Shown here piece by piece: positions 34,936-47,960 of a stretch of DNA of 64,000 nt; the first letter of the stretch is position 1, and each line of letters starts with the position of its first letter. The position numbers and the translations under genes are program-made. The DNA lies in NCBI GenBank assembly GCA_017591395.1, contig WEDG01004123.1:124001-188000 (forward strand), written 5' to 3'. Source of the DNA: Schistocephalus solidus (Eukaryota > Platyhelminthes > Cestoda > Diphyllobothriidea > Diphyllobothriidae). The notes beneath the pieces were generated by a model. That model did not search any database, had not been told where the DNA came from, and saw nothing but the letters and a program-made list of their open reading frames with translations.

Positions 34936-35207
34936 CTATGGAAATTGTTTACTATTTAGGTAATTATTTTCATCATGTATGGTTTCTGTAGGCAGCCGGA
35001 AAATGGCTCGTTCAAAAACCGGAATCAGGTAGTGACTGAAAAACTTTTTGGTTATTTTTGCTTGATTGTCAACTTTAGCATTCCACCTGCGTGATCCGTT
35101 TGAAGGAGTTAGGTAACCTACTTCGTGCGCCAAAAATGAGGCCTGATCCTTAAGTGCAATAAAACGGTTGAATAGATCATCGATCGTCCTTACTGCCTCG
35201 TCCAAGA
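34936..35207 (-). CDS. Exon of an unrecognised gene (second of pair)
   Basis: Starting after tttctgag, the minus strand reads VLDEAVRTIDDLFNRFIALK, then DQASFLAHEVGYLTPSNG and a basic region. It remains open to a stop at 34936. The first part looks helical and soluble, with regularly spaced hydrophobic residues, and has no signal peptide or membrane segment. The exon may instead end at CACGAA|GTAGGT (35122), because the sequence after it is less protein-like. The acceptor lacks a strong pyrimidine tract. No function is proposed. Confidence 0.5.
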
Positions 35208-35282
35208 CTCAGAAACTACAAATCAAAAATCGCAGTTAAACAGAGGATAAAAACGCATCGAATATATTATTAAACTACTCAC

Positions 35283-35347
35283 CAATGGCAACAGTTAGCG
35301 GAGTCATGCAAGTACCAAAACTGCGTATGCTCTGCCAAACCTTAAAA
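35283..35347 (-). CDS. Exon of an unrecognised gene (first of pair)
   Basis: On the minus strand this 65-nt exon lies between the acceptor tatacttacag and a perfect donor GTGAGT. It encodes FKVWQSIRSFGTCMTPLTVAI plus split codons at both ends. Its final G joins TC at the start of the next exon (35207) to give Val, and the frame continues without a stop. I do not recognise the protein. The plus strand is also open here (SGVMQVPKLRMLCQTLK before a GTAAGT). The minus reading is preferred because of its partner exon. Confidence 0.5.
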
Positions 35348-38300
35348 CTGTAAGTATAGGCTCTTTGTGGATGTGAAGAACAGGCCCAAGGTGGAGAATA
35401 TGAAAAAAATGGAAAAATGAAGCATATCTTATTTTCTTACAGTTATTTACATGGACCGTAAGGAAATAAGCAGGATGTTAGGTTTTGGGTCTCAGTCCAG
35501 TCTCAGTGTTATTACTATTATCCTGTTCAAACTGACCGACGAGAGCATAAACATAAAATTTCAAGCATATGGGGGTTTTTTCGCTAAACGTTTTGAACGC
35601 TGATTAACTTTGGCAAAAATACAAACCTAATTACCCACACAGGCGTGGTTTACAATTGCAATTAAATCAATAAATCATCATTGTATAATTTAAATATGGA
35701 TTTGTTAACCTGAAGCCTTCCTGTTTTTCTTATGAAGAAAAGGATTTTCACATACCGTGCTGCGCGAATGAATACAGTTTACAATCTCTAAGGCAATCCA
35801 TTCACAGATCATTGCAATTTCGTTATATATATCGTATTAGTTTCTCCCTTTGCTGGTTGTCATTGAAATCCCAATTTTATGACAAGTTATCACCTGATAC
35901 CATCCACTCCTGGTTCAAAAAGAGCTTTAGGCAGCATGGACAGGCATAACAACTCTGATTATGTGTCAATGAGATCCACGCAAATTAATCGCTTGATGAC
36001 CGAGTGGTCAAGAGGATTGGCCGTAGACCAGGAGGTCAAAAGATTAGATCCCAAATTGTATAGGTATTATAATAGAAAGCAGGAAGCGGTGAAAAGTACG
36101 GAAAATTGGCAAAAAACCATAAGAGTCGTTTGGTGCCCACGTTTTGTTCAGTGCACCACAGTGCCTCTCCTGGACCAGTTGCGGTTATAGCCTGAGGCCA
36201 TGAACCCGATGTAAATACCAGTTGATCAACGTACTTAGGCAGTCAATTTGGCAGTCAATAATGTGTACTTAATATTTTAGATGAGCAGTATATGAGGGAA
36301 GGACGCACAATGAATTAAAAAATGCCTTACATAATGTGACCGGCCACTAAAATTTCGCGCTAATCGCGTTATACGGAAATTGATCGTTGTTTCTAAGAGA
36401 GTGTGGAACGAAACGGCTGGCTATTGGTTCAGCTATCCATTTTTACTCCCACTGACACGAACGTCGTCCACGCCACTTCAGAACACAAGTGCCGAAGCGG
36501 AAATCCTCTAGTTTTTCTGCAGCAAAGGTTACAACCGCAGCAATAGTGGTTAATACTCTTTTATTCCGGCGCCTTCAACAGTGCTTTAGCGGTTGTCTCG
36601 AGTTTCCTTCTTCCTGGTAAGCCTCACTGTTGAGCAATCGGCAACAGGTGAGACAGGCAGACCTGCGCTTAGTTCAGGTTTGCGTATTTCCCTAAAATTA
36701 TGAATTGGCTAAGGAAACCTTTAGGAGACATTTATTAGAAGCATAGAGAACTTCACTGACAGCCGACAAAGCGGTGAAATCCCAGGGGGTTCGGAGCCTT
36801 GAAATTGGACTACGATGCCTTTCACGAGATCGGTTGGATAAATTCGAAAATTTCCTACATCCCCTTTACCAATTTAGCCTACTTTCCTCAAAATACTCTG
36901 TACTTACAAGCTCGAATTGCATCAAGAGATGTAGGAAATGCCTTTAGCCAGACGGCGACCTCAGATTCTGTGACCCATTTTTTGCTTTCGTACCAAGATA
37001 GGGCAAAGTAGGGACAATACTTCACCGGCCTGAACTACTGCAATCTCTCACTGTCAAAGAGAGCACTACTCTGAAATGCATGTTGCATAAGGGCTACTGG
37101 CAGTGTTTATGTGAGAAGACAATCCTTCGATATATTTGCTATGATTCAAGTTGCCCTATTCGACAACGAGAAAACTGAACCACCAAACCCTTTCTAAACT
37201 CATTGAAGTCATAAGGCTCACTGTTTATAGAAATTCGATCAGATTTTGCAAGAAGTTGCTAATTGCGAATTTTATTTTTTAACGTCGAATTAGTCACAAA
37301 GGTAGCCAAAAGGTCATCAACACCGGTGTAGGTTATTTCAAAGCTATTCAAATAGCTCAGTCTGATTTTACGTTTAAATTTTACTTCACAATGGCACCAT
37401 CTTGTCGGTGCCTTCCCAAGACTAAGCTTTCGTCTTTAGGGTTATGCAGAATTCAGTGAGGGGAGGCGGGCGTTATCATTACATGTCGACAAAAACTAGG
37501 TGCCTCTACAGCGACCCACCTGGGAGATGCTTTTGACCAAAAAGGGAGCCAGATCTTGGCACGGCACACCTTATCTGAACTGCGCACCCGCAAAAATGCC
37601 ACAAAGGCGATTGTGGCGCTGCATTTATGTGCGGGCTCACGCCTCACCAGTCCCCTGCACCCTATCCCTGCATCAGATGGCTGGCCAGTTCAGTGTGCTG
37701 ATGCCTGGATGAGTGAAGAGAGTGAGGACGAGGCTGGGGATTCCGTCTCCTAGACGCTCAGAAAACCTTCCTCGCTATAAAAATTCTGACACGCTTTTAA
37801 ACCAATAAGATAGGTCAAAAACCGTGCTTTGCAAACTGACGGGGTATCTCGATCCTCTAAGGACGGCGAATCGTGCGGCGATGGTTTCTTCTTAATGTGG
37901 CCTCTGTTGTCTTCGATGCCGGTGAGGCTTCCATTTTTGACTATGGGAAAACTCGGTGCACTGCGCGCCAACTGAGCATGTGCGGCACGCGTAATCGGGC
38001 TGCTGAGCCTTGTCAGCCACTGCAACCGATCCCACCTCCGGTCGTCTTGGTTCTATCTTGACACGGAACATGGTGGGTGCGTAGGAAGAGAGTGCGAGGG
38101 TTGCTGCGCAAGTCTACTTCCAAACTAAACTAATTCAGGTGCACGGAAACGTCCCTACGCCTACAGTGCTTCAGGCACACGTAAGATATCTTGGGTAACA
38201 AAGGTCGAAGGACTACGAAGTATCTATAAATGCAGTCACCAAAGCGAATACACCGGTGAAAGAGTTTAACCTGACTAAGCGCACATTTTGTCCCTGGAGA

Positions 38301-41300
38301 AATCTGTTCCGGAGGCAGCAGTGACCAGTGGCGTTTAGCGTACTTTGCCTCAAATGGAGTACCAACCAGGCTCATGAATACATACGGACAAGAAATATGC
38401 ATTAGCTTTATTCTTATTCATTCTCTGCCATGTTATTTTGCTTACACGTGAGTAGGTAGCTGGCTTATAATGATTCCGTCTTAAAATCTTAATTTTTCGA
38501 ACAGTGCCTAACTTCCATGTGTTTACTCTTGCCATAAGATCGGTTTGATTCAACATAGTATTTTGATGAACTAAAGCAGAAACCCCAATAAATCATAAAC
38601 ATCGTAAAATATCACTTATTTTGCATTAAAGTGACAGTTTGCCATAAAAGTAATCTCTCTGAGAGTTTACATTCGCAAGAAAGACGAGAAATACAATCGG
38701 AAGAATACGGTACATAATCCTCCTGACAAGATGGTTGGTACTTTAAATGGCCAACCCCTAACATTCGACATCTCACCTTTAATTCCTAGTTTTTTTTTCT
38801 CAGCGCATTGCCTGTAAACTTAACATTTGTGCCTTCCAAGTGAATTTTCTGTCCAATTTTTGAGTCGCATGCTTGCACAATTTCTGTTTCCGATCCATTT
38901 TTCCAATATCAGTCGATATTGTAAACCAGGTGCGTTGTAGACCAGGGTGTGCTAAAAGTCGCCATTTTCCTCCGATTTTTTAATAATTCTATCAGTTATG
39001 ATCCATTTGGTTACAAAACGATTTGGTTCGAAGATGTAGAAAAGAGACAAATTATGCTCTGGAAATTTTATCAATAAAGAATTTATGCGGGTTCATCAAC
39101 ATAACCTTCGCTTTTTGGGAAGTGCTTGAAAGACAGTCTACTGTGTTCAAATGAAACCTCTTATTAATTAAAAAAATAATTTTGTCAGTATGGGTCCCAA
39201 AACCACCTGGAAATAGTTGAAGTGAATAAAATAAAGGATATAAATCAACCATAGGGTTGTGGCTCCTCGAGTATCGGAAGGTTTTAAGTGGCTGACACTT
39301 TGTGTTTCTAAAACAATTCACGGACCAAACTAAACTGAGGCAGATCACTATAAATAGTTAGCAAGGCATAATATCCTGGTTACCGAAAGGCAACATTTTA
39401 TCCAAGACTTCGCCCCCTAAAATACTTGGTGATAACAATAACTATATGCATATTGCAAAAAGTTAGGATCTAATTTTTCCCACTATGAGAGACAATGCAA
39501 TCGATTCCTTTGGGCAGCTGTGCATTAACAACAGATCACAAATCCCGACTGTCTGAAAAATGTAATAAAATATGCTGACGAGTTAGCTTGCCAGAGTTGG
39601 TTTCAGGGACTTGAGGTATATTCCGTTCTGGCGTTTTTGTTATGAAGGGTAAGGCATTATTTCGCAACGTAATTTTACGTACGAAGAGAGAGTAGAATAT
39701 GATGCAGGTGGATTCAGGTTTATCTAAACGCAGATTTTCCTGTTAAAATCTCATAAAAATGAAAAAACAGTGTCCAATGCATTCTGCGCAGCTTAATAAT
39801 TCAAAATAAGGCGAAAAATCACTGAAGTATTGGCACAGACAGCTTAGACACTTCACCATTTTGTATATTCTCTTTCAGTTTAAGCATTGAACAAGGCGTG
39901 AACGATATTATATAAGGCAGGTTGTGTATCGCAAAAACCTCGCAGCTGTCAAGTTAAGCTATTTTTGACACAGCAACTAATATTCTGCGCTCTTTACTAA
40001 CTAAAAGGCTGAAATTGTGAAGGCGAATATGGAGGATGGCATGCAAAGACAGAAACCCATGACCAAGCAGAACTGTGGATTGAATGTGACTAGAGTGCCT
40101 TAGAACTTTTCCCAATTTTCTCCTCATTTCGAGAGTCCGTATCGCCAGGATACTTAAAATCCACTTCTAGATCTGCTATTAATCAATAAGAAACAACGAC
40201 GTGCTAGGTCAATTGTTTAACAAGACACATCATATACTCAGCTACCTGGCTCCGTCGAAATCATCCGTCAGGTACGGGAACTCGCAGTTCCTATTTCTTC
40301 TCGTCTGGTTTTAAGTTTTAAGCTGATTTAAGCGTGCTTAAAATGTTTTCGACAAGAGGAGATGCTGGCGTGTTCGGTGAAGTAACCTGCCAGTTTGGAG
40401 AAAAGTTCTGCAATCGGCACCTGAAATGACGCCTTCTGTGACTACGACTGACAGCAGTAACTGACAGCCCAAGAATCTCGTCTGACAGCGAACCTTCGTC
40501 AGAATTAGGAAATTGATTTTTTGCTTTTTCTCAGTCTTTCCATGAAAATAACTAGGCTACTTAACAATTTGTGGATCTTCAGACGTAGGCGCATCTTGAC
40601 GTGTGAACACTGAAATGAGTTTATTTGCTTCAAATTCTGTTCTTTCAGGCAAATTGGCCCGGGCATCGGGAAAAAACAACTGAGATACCGTGCTGACACA
40701 TTTTTGACGAACAGTTTTCAAAAAAAGATTTTTATTTTCACCCCATAAAAAGATCAGGAGATTTTATACTTATTCACCGCAAATGTAATCTAACGCATTG
40801 GTACCAAAGCTGTGGATGTACCATATCAGGTTAATCCCAAAGAGTAGAAAATTTGACGAAAAGTTATTTAATACCAAATGAGTACGCGAAAGAATATTTT
40901 GCGTTTGCTTCCAACCTTAAAAGGAAATTGAAAATCAATAGAAAAGGCATACGAGGTACGTGGTTATTTTTAACGAGTGCAGTTTTGCAGGTGACCAAAA
41001 AGATTACATTCAGAGGCTAACGTACTGGTGTATGAAATATCATGAGATTATAATGCACGATACTTAATGTTACAATCCGTCTTAAATACTCCTTCTCAAT
41101 CGAAAACACATTCTGAAATTTCTGTTGAAATTTCATGCGATCAATCACTGAATGTATACACCTACTGAAGCCATGAAAAGGGGAAAAATTTGCCAACTAC
41201 AAACAGTTGTCCAGAGGAACTGTAGTATGGTCATTCCACACATGACCAAAAAAGTTTTTCAAAGGGTAGAATTATAGCATTGCAATGTTATTAACGTCCT

Positions 41301-44300
41301 GACAAACTTCGGTGTTCCCCACAGCCATAACGCATAAGTAAAGGAGAAGTTAAATTGCCTATATTCCATGTCAATATTTATGCCCAATTAGCTGATGACG
41401 GTAAATATTTAAATCGAAATATTATTGTCCCTTACGTTCAGTAAAGAAAGAGTCATTTGGCACGCCATGTATTTTAATGACGATCAACAATGTTGTAATC
41501 GAATGGAGGTTTTGGCAGATTTGAATAAACACTGTGACTCTGTTGTGAAAAATCGGATACGGCCGAGCTATTCAAAATTGAGTAAACGGGCACTGTAATC
41601 GTTTATTTTCGAGATAGATATAAATTGGCGTAAAGCGTGATTCTTCTGACGGCCAAATCCGACTGCACCTGATGATAGACTTAAAGGAGAAATAGGCCTG
41701 ACATAATTAACAAAATAATGGAAGTTAACGAAAGATTTCTTGGCGCAGGCACGGCTATTTTATCCGTTTACGTGTTAAATCAGCAACAAGGCAATATTTA
41801 CGATCCCTTCCAATCAATTACAGAGGAACGTGGGCTACCTGAAAGCCACGTCGTGGGGCTGATTACACAGCCGGCGGATTATTGTGCTTGTGCAGTGGTT
41901 TATCACCAGATATCCAAGCTCCTGTTGATTTCTGATCTGCTTTGCTGACTATATGCGGCTGAGTATCCTCATGCTTGCGAATTTGAGCTCATCGCCAATA
42001 CCTAGGATATGATCATCCTCTGGCCTGGCCATAATATTAGTCTTCGTCCTGGTTGATCTGTATAATTTCAAGGATAGCCCACGACCCAAATCCAATGTGC
42101 AAGACCATATTGCGAAGCAGATTTTATTTGATCTACTTCAGGCTTGTTATCCTACCCACGGTTGCTTTGTTGTAATGAGCAACATGGGCATCCTTTCTCG
42201 CGGTAACGTTTTTCACGTCTTGAAATGGTTATTGATTTACGACAGTTGTAAAGTTGCACTCCTACGCGGGTGCGTATGAAAGGAGCGGGCTAGGAAAACT
42301 CGAGGTAAGCATTCCACAGATATTGTAAAAAAGCTATGCCTAGAAACAAAAAAGGCTCAAATTGATGGCTAATGCATAAACATACACTCACACGCTGATT
42401 GAAAAGCCATGTTACGGCTACCTTTATGTATATGTATGTATGTATTCTATTTAATGTAGATGTAGATGTAAGATGTATAAATATATTGACAGAATTCTTT
42501 CCACCAACTTTCTTAAAGGTCAAAATGTAGGAACGGTCGGTGACAATCAAATCGTGGTGCTGACAGTCTCGCATAGAAACATTGTGGATTACTGAGTGTG
42601 AAGCATTTGACAGTTGCTACAGTTACGGGTTATAATAAATGGGGAAAATTGCACCTCAGGTCTGGTACTACATATACATATTTGCTAAAATTACTTTCGA
42701 TATATGATACCCTTTACGTGTAACTATATTTACCATTTAATGAATCAAAACAAGTAGCCTTCTTCTTGTTCGCATTAAAATAGGCCAAATACAACAAAAG
42801 GAGAAAAAGAAAGCACAGTTGCAAGCACTGGCAAAAAGCGTCACGCAAGGCTTCTGAAAACGCAGTCTCACAAAAGAGGTAGGGGATTTTTTCAATGAAA
42901 TCAAAATTAAAATCTGTTTCATAGAAAAATTGACTATGTTATATTACCTCAAAAAATCTACGAATATGCTTTCAAACTGATGACTAGGAAAGTTTCAAAA
43001 CATCGAAGTCAGAGGAAAATGGCAATATTCTTAAGATTGAGGAGCAGACTAGTGTACATGTCATCTTCAATAAGATTAGCGCATTTAACAATGAAAAACC
43101 ATAAGAGCAACGAAAATCTTACAGGTGATTTGAAAAAAATATCCAAGTAGGACATAATATCTTCATCATTCTTGCACTTTTTAAAATGAGTGCAAAATTA
43201 AATGACCAGAAGTGCGAAAATGTGAAAACTGACTATATAATTATGTTCTCGAAGGCTAAAAAAGGTCAAAGATTTGGACGATTTGTCTCTGTCTCAGCCA
43301 TGAGTGCAGTCTAAAACACTTCTTTCATATCTCACCTAACTAGCTCCATCCACTCTGAAAAACCCAAGCTAACGATAGGCCTGACAGACCTTCATACGGA
43401 AAATGCAACATCGTGAATCCCTTGTCTGTTTTAAAATGCACACGGCTCAATACAGATACGTAATTCATTCAGCTATACGAATGAGAATCATCGAAATCTC
43501 CCACTCGAGATCGCAAAGACCTATTACAGTCGTTCACTAACTAGACATAATTAAGAAATGTTAATAGACAATTAAGTTTTGACAGTACAGCCTGGAAATT
43601 TCCCCGTTGGCTCATCTCTGAATAATGCAAAGGGTCATAGATTGAAGTTGAAATTTTTGGACTTGTCGCAAAGATCAGCCAATGACAGTAGGGCTATGAT
43701 CAAATCTCTGTGTCGGAGATGTAATTAGTTAGGTCAAATTGGAATTTTCTGACAATCAGATGCCAACGTATTTAATAAAGCTAAGTTGGCGTCCGTTTGT
43801 TTTAAATTGGAAGAGACTTGAAGCCTTTATGGCTTCATTTAGTACTTATTCTTAATCCAGGCGTATCGGAACGGTGTAAAAGATTTCAAATAGGACGGAG
43901 TCACCTGCTCTTAAGGGAATCTATCATTGACTTTGCATGAGTCTGTAATTCTGGATGTTTGCCAGGACTGGAGAGCAAAGTATTCTTAAAGCTTTTTCCA
44001 GCAACTTCTTACTGATAGCTGCCAGAACTGCATTAAAGAACATTTGGCATGGAAAGAAATAAGTCTTCCCACTTTTCCGAGTTGCATCTGAACAGAATAT
44101 CTATCCACTAACAGAGAATGGTCACCGAAGTTCAATGACTTCAAGTTACCCGAAGATTACTTAAGAAGGATCCTCATTTCATGATTTCAGTGCAAAACTT
44201 ATGATATTCAGCTGTTTCCTCCAACACTTGTACATTTTCCTCTGTGCAGTGTCCATACCTGGACTGAAATGTTTTTAGCGGTCCATGTTTAAGAAGCTGG

Positions 44301-44990
44301 GAGATGGCGTGCTTTTACTCAATGCGTGAAAAGTCGACTGCAATCCACCCTGAATCATGATGATTTTCTTGTTGCATTTATTATACCAGCGGAAATAGAA
44401 AGCTCTCTTGAAATCAACTTTTGATGGCGCGTTTTCCAAATTAAACTGACACCTTCCCCCTTCCTTTTATCGATTGTCCCTCTTCTTAATCTGCAGAGAA
44501 AGTAGACTAACAACCTAACAGAGACCGACTTTATTCTTCGTTTCTTTACATTAATAGAGGATGCATTCATTGACTACATAAACAGTCTTTTGAAGGGAAT
44601 TTGTGGTTGGAAAACATTTTTCTTCAGAATCAGGTTTTCCCTAAAACCGAAGCTTTAACCTTCTTGATTTCAAACACACCACCAATGCTGCCAAATATGC
44701 AGCCTCCGTACGTCCAATTGTGTTCATAGGTACCCTTAAATTGCTTGCGAAACTGAAGTAACAATCTTTCTCACAAGTATAAGGTCACCTGATTTTGAAT
44801 AGCGTTTCAAGTAATTTGCTCAGATAAATTTGGTTTTCCACGAGTAAGTAAAAAATTGTAATTTTAAGTGCATAATGCGCATATCAAAAAATCGTTTACT
44901 TTGCTGTCCAGTACCAGGAAAGTTTAAATATGAGTCTGATGCAAGCACCTGGCCATGTACTACGTCCGTGTTTCTTCGCATTTCGGCTAG
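35348..44990. other. Long stretch without a confirmed gene
   Basis: Apart from the candidate exon at 36908-37029, I see only short ORFs without domain resemblance. A moderately GC-rich segment lies at 37440-38100. Otherwise the DNA is AT-rich, with no clear transposon coding sequence. Confidence 0.4.
36908..37029 (-). CDS. Candidate exon, unknown protein
   Basis: On the minus strand this is 122 nt between agttcag and a GTAAGT donor. It is open for 40 codons: PVKYCPYFALSWYES, then KKWVTESEVAVWLKAFPTSL and DAIRA. The composition is protein-like, rich in Trp/Tyr/Phe. However, the plus strand is also open for 70 codons from 36799 to 37011, and no phase-compatible neighbour exon was found. The phase does not fit the 35283-35347 exon directly. 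It could be chance. Confidence 0.28.
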
Positions 44991-45071
44991 GAGTGTGCTG
45001 CAACGCATATGTTATTTTGTGTTCAAATGGATGTGGCTGTCATCAGCAGCCAACAGGATGACGAAGACCTG
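44991..45071 (+). CDS. Candidate exon, unknown protein
   Basis: This plus-strand 81-nt segment lies between a pyrimidine-rich acceptor (tttcggctag) and a consensus donor CTG|GTGAGT. It encodes 27 codons in phase 0 at both ends: ECAATHMLFCVQMDVAVISS then QQDDEDL. The acidic end and the clean splice sites are suggestive. No partner exon or homologous family was recognised. Confidence 0.3.
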
Positions 45072-45075
45072 GTGA

Positions 45076-46466
45076 GTAACACTTCCAACTAGACAAATCT
45101 TAGTCACTTTTCACCATTCAAGAACATCTAGGGGGTTACATAAAACGGATCTCGAGTGAGTAGATGTTTCGTTATTGCGTGCGGTAGGCCTGAACTCATC
45201 GATATTTGAGCAGTAGAAAAGTCGGCAACTATCACCCTTGACGTAGTACCGCAAGGAACAAGGGATAATTTGGGTTGAAGATCACCTCCTCCGGATGAAT
45301 CAGTGCCACAAGTTGATCTTCTGTGATTAAAAAATTAAATCCTTTGTCCTGTGGGTTGGAAGTAGGCCTGGTAATCTATGAACAAAATGCTCAACATCTG
45401 CTGCGGCCGATCAGAGCGCTGCAATGATTCGATGAGCCTTTGTCTCAAAGCACGTTGGAATTGGTGTTTCGATAGAGAAAACTTAATTTCAATCGTGCGT
45501 TTAGAGTCTTTTGCTCGACTTCTGACCTCTACCAGTCAAGATAGTGGTGGGCGTCTAATAAGTTAGTAAAGCCCTTATTAAATGCATATAGCTCGGAGGC
45601 CAAAACAGCGAATAGGAAGCAAGCATACCGAGAAAATGACTCGGTAATGTTTCAGGTCCAATCTTAATGTAATCAAAATTGTTGCCTAGAGGGTAACATT
45701 GTAGCAATAAAACTAATTCATGGAATGATAAGCCGCAGGACGGTTTTCTGCAAAAGAGCGCGATGCTTTTTTCGGCTCAGAACTTAGAAGTTTAACTAGT
45801 TGCCTAAGTAGACATGGTAGTAACATTTTAAGGAGAAATTGCAATCATATAACTCTGTACTAGTGTCACACATACGGGTTCCGAGCATGGCCTCGTAAAT
45901 CAGGCAGCCGGATCGTTGGCTGTGCTCGAACCCTACCATTGCTCGTGTGGATTCGAACCAGGAAAAGGCCACCGAGTTGTTTACACTAAGTTGAGAAGAA
46001 TACATCCATTAAGCAGTCGTAAAACAACATATGTGGCTTAATGATTATGGGATGGCCATCTTCTTGCCATTCTTTTTACCTGACATCGCGAAAAGTCATC
46101 TTGCAATAGAAATGAATCACAAACATTGCTTTCTTTTTTATTATTCCATGCGAGGAACTGGCACCAGCTACGCAAAGTATTGGAAGTTTTATTTACATAC
46201 AAGTCGTCAAAAGTTTGGGACATGGAGCACTATCTGAACGTCTTTTGGTTTCTGTCTCTGTACTGGGATACGAGCAAAAGCACCAGCAAAAACAACCTTA
46301 ACACCTCTCTTTTTAAGGACTTCGACACCTCCCAGAATTAAGCAGCTGCATCTGTCTTGTCTAGTCAACGCCTACATAAACTTGAAACACGTGTGACAAT
46401 GGTCGTATCCTAAACAACAATAGCATAAACAGCATTGTTGCTCCAGCATATTGTCAGTGCACTTAC
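45076..46466. other. Unassigned stretch
   Basis: No supported gene. Around 45910-45970 the minus strand contains ggttcgaatcc, a perfect B box, with another ggttcgagcac downstream. No A box is convincing, so it is at best a decayed SINE. Confidence 0.35.
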
Positions 46467-46557
46467 GGCGGGTGTGGACCCTTCGGAACCCTCGGGATAC
46501 ACTGTAACATTGCCCACTGGGCACTGCATCCATCGTCCAACCCCCAAACAAAAGATA
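46467..46557 (-). CDS. Candidate exon, possible HYR-like extracellular domain piece
   Basis: On the minus strand this 91-nt segment runs from ggcattttcag to a CC|GTAAGT donor. It encodes one base plus 30 codons: IFCLGVGRWMQCPVGNVTVY then PEGSEGSTPA. The pattern C-P-x-x-N-x-T-V-x-x-x-x-G resembles the start of HYR/hyalin-type repeats (C-P-x-N-I-T-V) of secreted or adhesion proteins. That likeness rests on about 15 residues and is tentative. No second exon with the following V-x-W motif was found. Confidence 0.3.
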
Positions 46558-47385
46558 CTGAAAATGCCCATTTACAGTCAGCATTATGAAGTGCTTGCAT
46601 GCATTGGAGTAACAACCAAAACAACGACGACTTATAACGTTTGATGACCAATACAACATAGTTCTTTGTACAAGTGAAAGTAATCACCATTATTTGCTGG
46701 CTGGCCTATTTACACATTAAAGCAAATGGAATTTTAAAATGTGTTCAGATGCGAATTTCCTCTGGATTATTGTGCAAGTGACCACTGCATAAAGCTTGCC
46801 CTCACCGGGCCCTTTTCGATACAAAAATATCGGTAATAAGCTGGCAGTGTTAGCTTTTAAAGCTGTTAGATGACCGCACACTTTCACTCAGTCGCTGGTC
46901 ATTTTGGTCCCAGTCATCCGCCCATTTAGGAAAGCTCGATATACGATAAAGTACATTCACGGTCACTGAGAAAGCGTTACTATCCTCCACAATAGGCATT
47001 ATTGGCGAAATTGGTGGCCAAATAAAAGTTAACTGGTTACTTATTTTCACAAATTGGAAGGTGAACTGACTGACTCAGGAGTGCGTTTATCTTAGCGAGT
47101 CCTAGTTCACTTTTTCTCTTTCTGTTTCATCGTAGCTTGCACAGTATCGTTGTGTATAAGCATCGCTTTTTGATCCCATCTCGTACATCCATGAACAACT
47201 ACAAGGCTTTGAACAGTGCATAAGTTAAAAGAACAAGCTTTAGCTTAGGCCATGATAAACTGTCTACGTAGGTACCTACAAGCAAGAAAATTGTAGCCTA
47301 CTATACTACCGGCGTGTAATCAGTGCTACTTGTACTAGTGCTATACAATGATGAAGAAGCGATTTACTGAGAGAGGTTTATTTTT

Positions 47386-47960
47386 TGTTTGACGTTTCGT
47401 GTAGTTGTTTCATCTATCCATCTTCAGAGACTGAAGAACCATGCACACTGCTCCTATTACATGTAATTGCTTGCATAGTTCTAGAGCCTGTCAATACTGA
47501 CTGTGTGCTTCGTCCCACTTTTGAGGTCGATGCCGCCATTCCTGCCCATCGCCTGTTCTGTCGGCCGCCGATTTGCACTCCGGCTTGGTTCCCCCGGCCG
47601 AAATCACCCCTGCTGGCCCCCTGTGGTGCCAAATCGGCCGGCGTCTCACTTTGGGTGTTCGAGCCCCATCCTCGATGGTTGCGGAGATAGTTAGCGGCCC
47701 CGGTTGTTCAATGTCGCGACGGTCTCCTAACAGGAAGTTTATTAAAACCAGATAGGTGGCAGGTAGATTAATGGGGCGGTTGACTGAGCAGTCGGTAGAC
47801 ATCCAGGCTTCTTTTATCTGCCTTGATGTATGAGCATCACATCGGTCGACCATTTTGGTAGCGTCAAAGTTGAAGACGTGCCCCATCTGCGCAGCGTGGA
47901 TGGCTACCTTGACTTTAGGTCCAACCTTCGTACAGCCAACTGATGCTTTTGCATTCGCGT
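47386..47960 (-). mobile_element. Penelope-like element fragment (PLE4), C-terminal end
   Basis: On the minus strand, KVKVAIHAAQMGHVFNFDAT is followed by RCDAHTSRQIKEAW, STDCSVNRPINLPATYLVL and NFLLGD. This is the post-GIY-YIG part of a Penelope-like element (x-A-x-H-A-x-x-x-G-H-x-F-x-F-D, R, E-A/S-W, S-x-N-R-x-I-x-L-P). A G/P/R-rich tail then leads to SVSEDG and KQLHETSNKK near 47430-47390, the same type of 3'-end phrase as in PLE3. The RT and nuclease domains are absent, so it is a 5'-truncated copy. The 131-codon frame (47491-47886) is intact. Confidence 0.7.

Noticed and set aside
42246..42304. Candidate 59-nt exon (VKLHSYAGAYERSGLGKLE) before GTAAGC
   Set aside because: Too short, with a weak acceptor context and no partner exon; chance is likely.
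45900..45975. tRNA gene on the minus strand, because of a perfect B box
   Set aside because: No matching A box and no cloverleaf stems.
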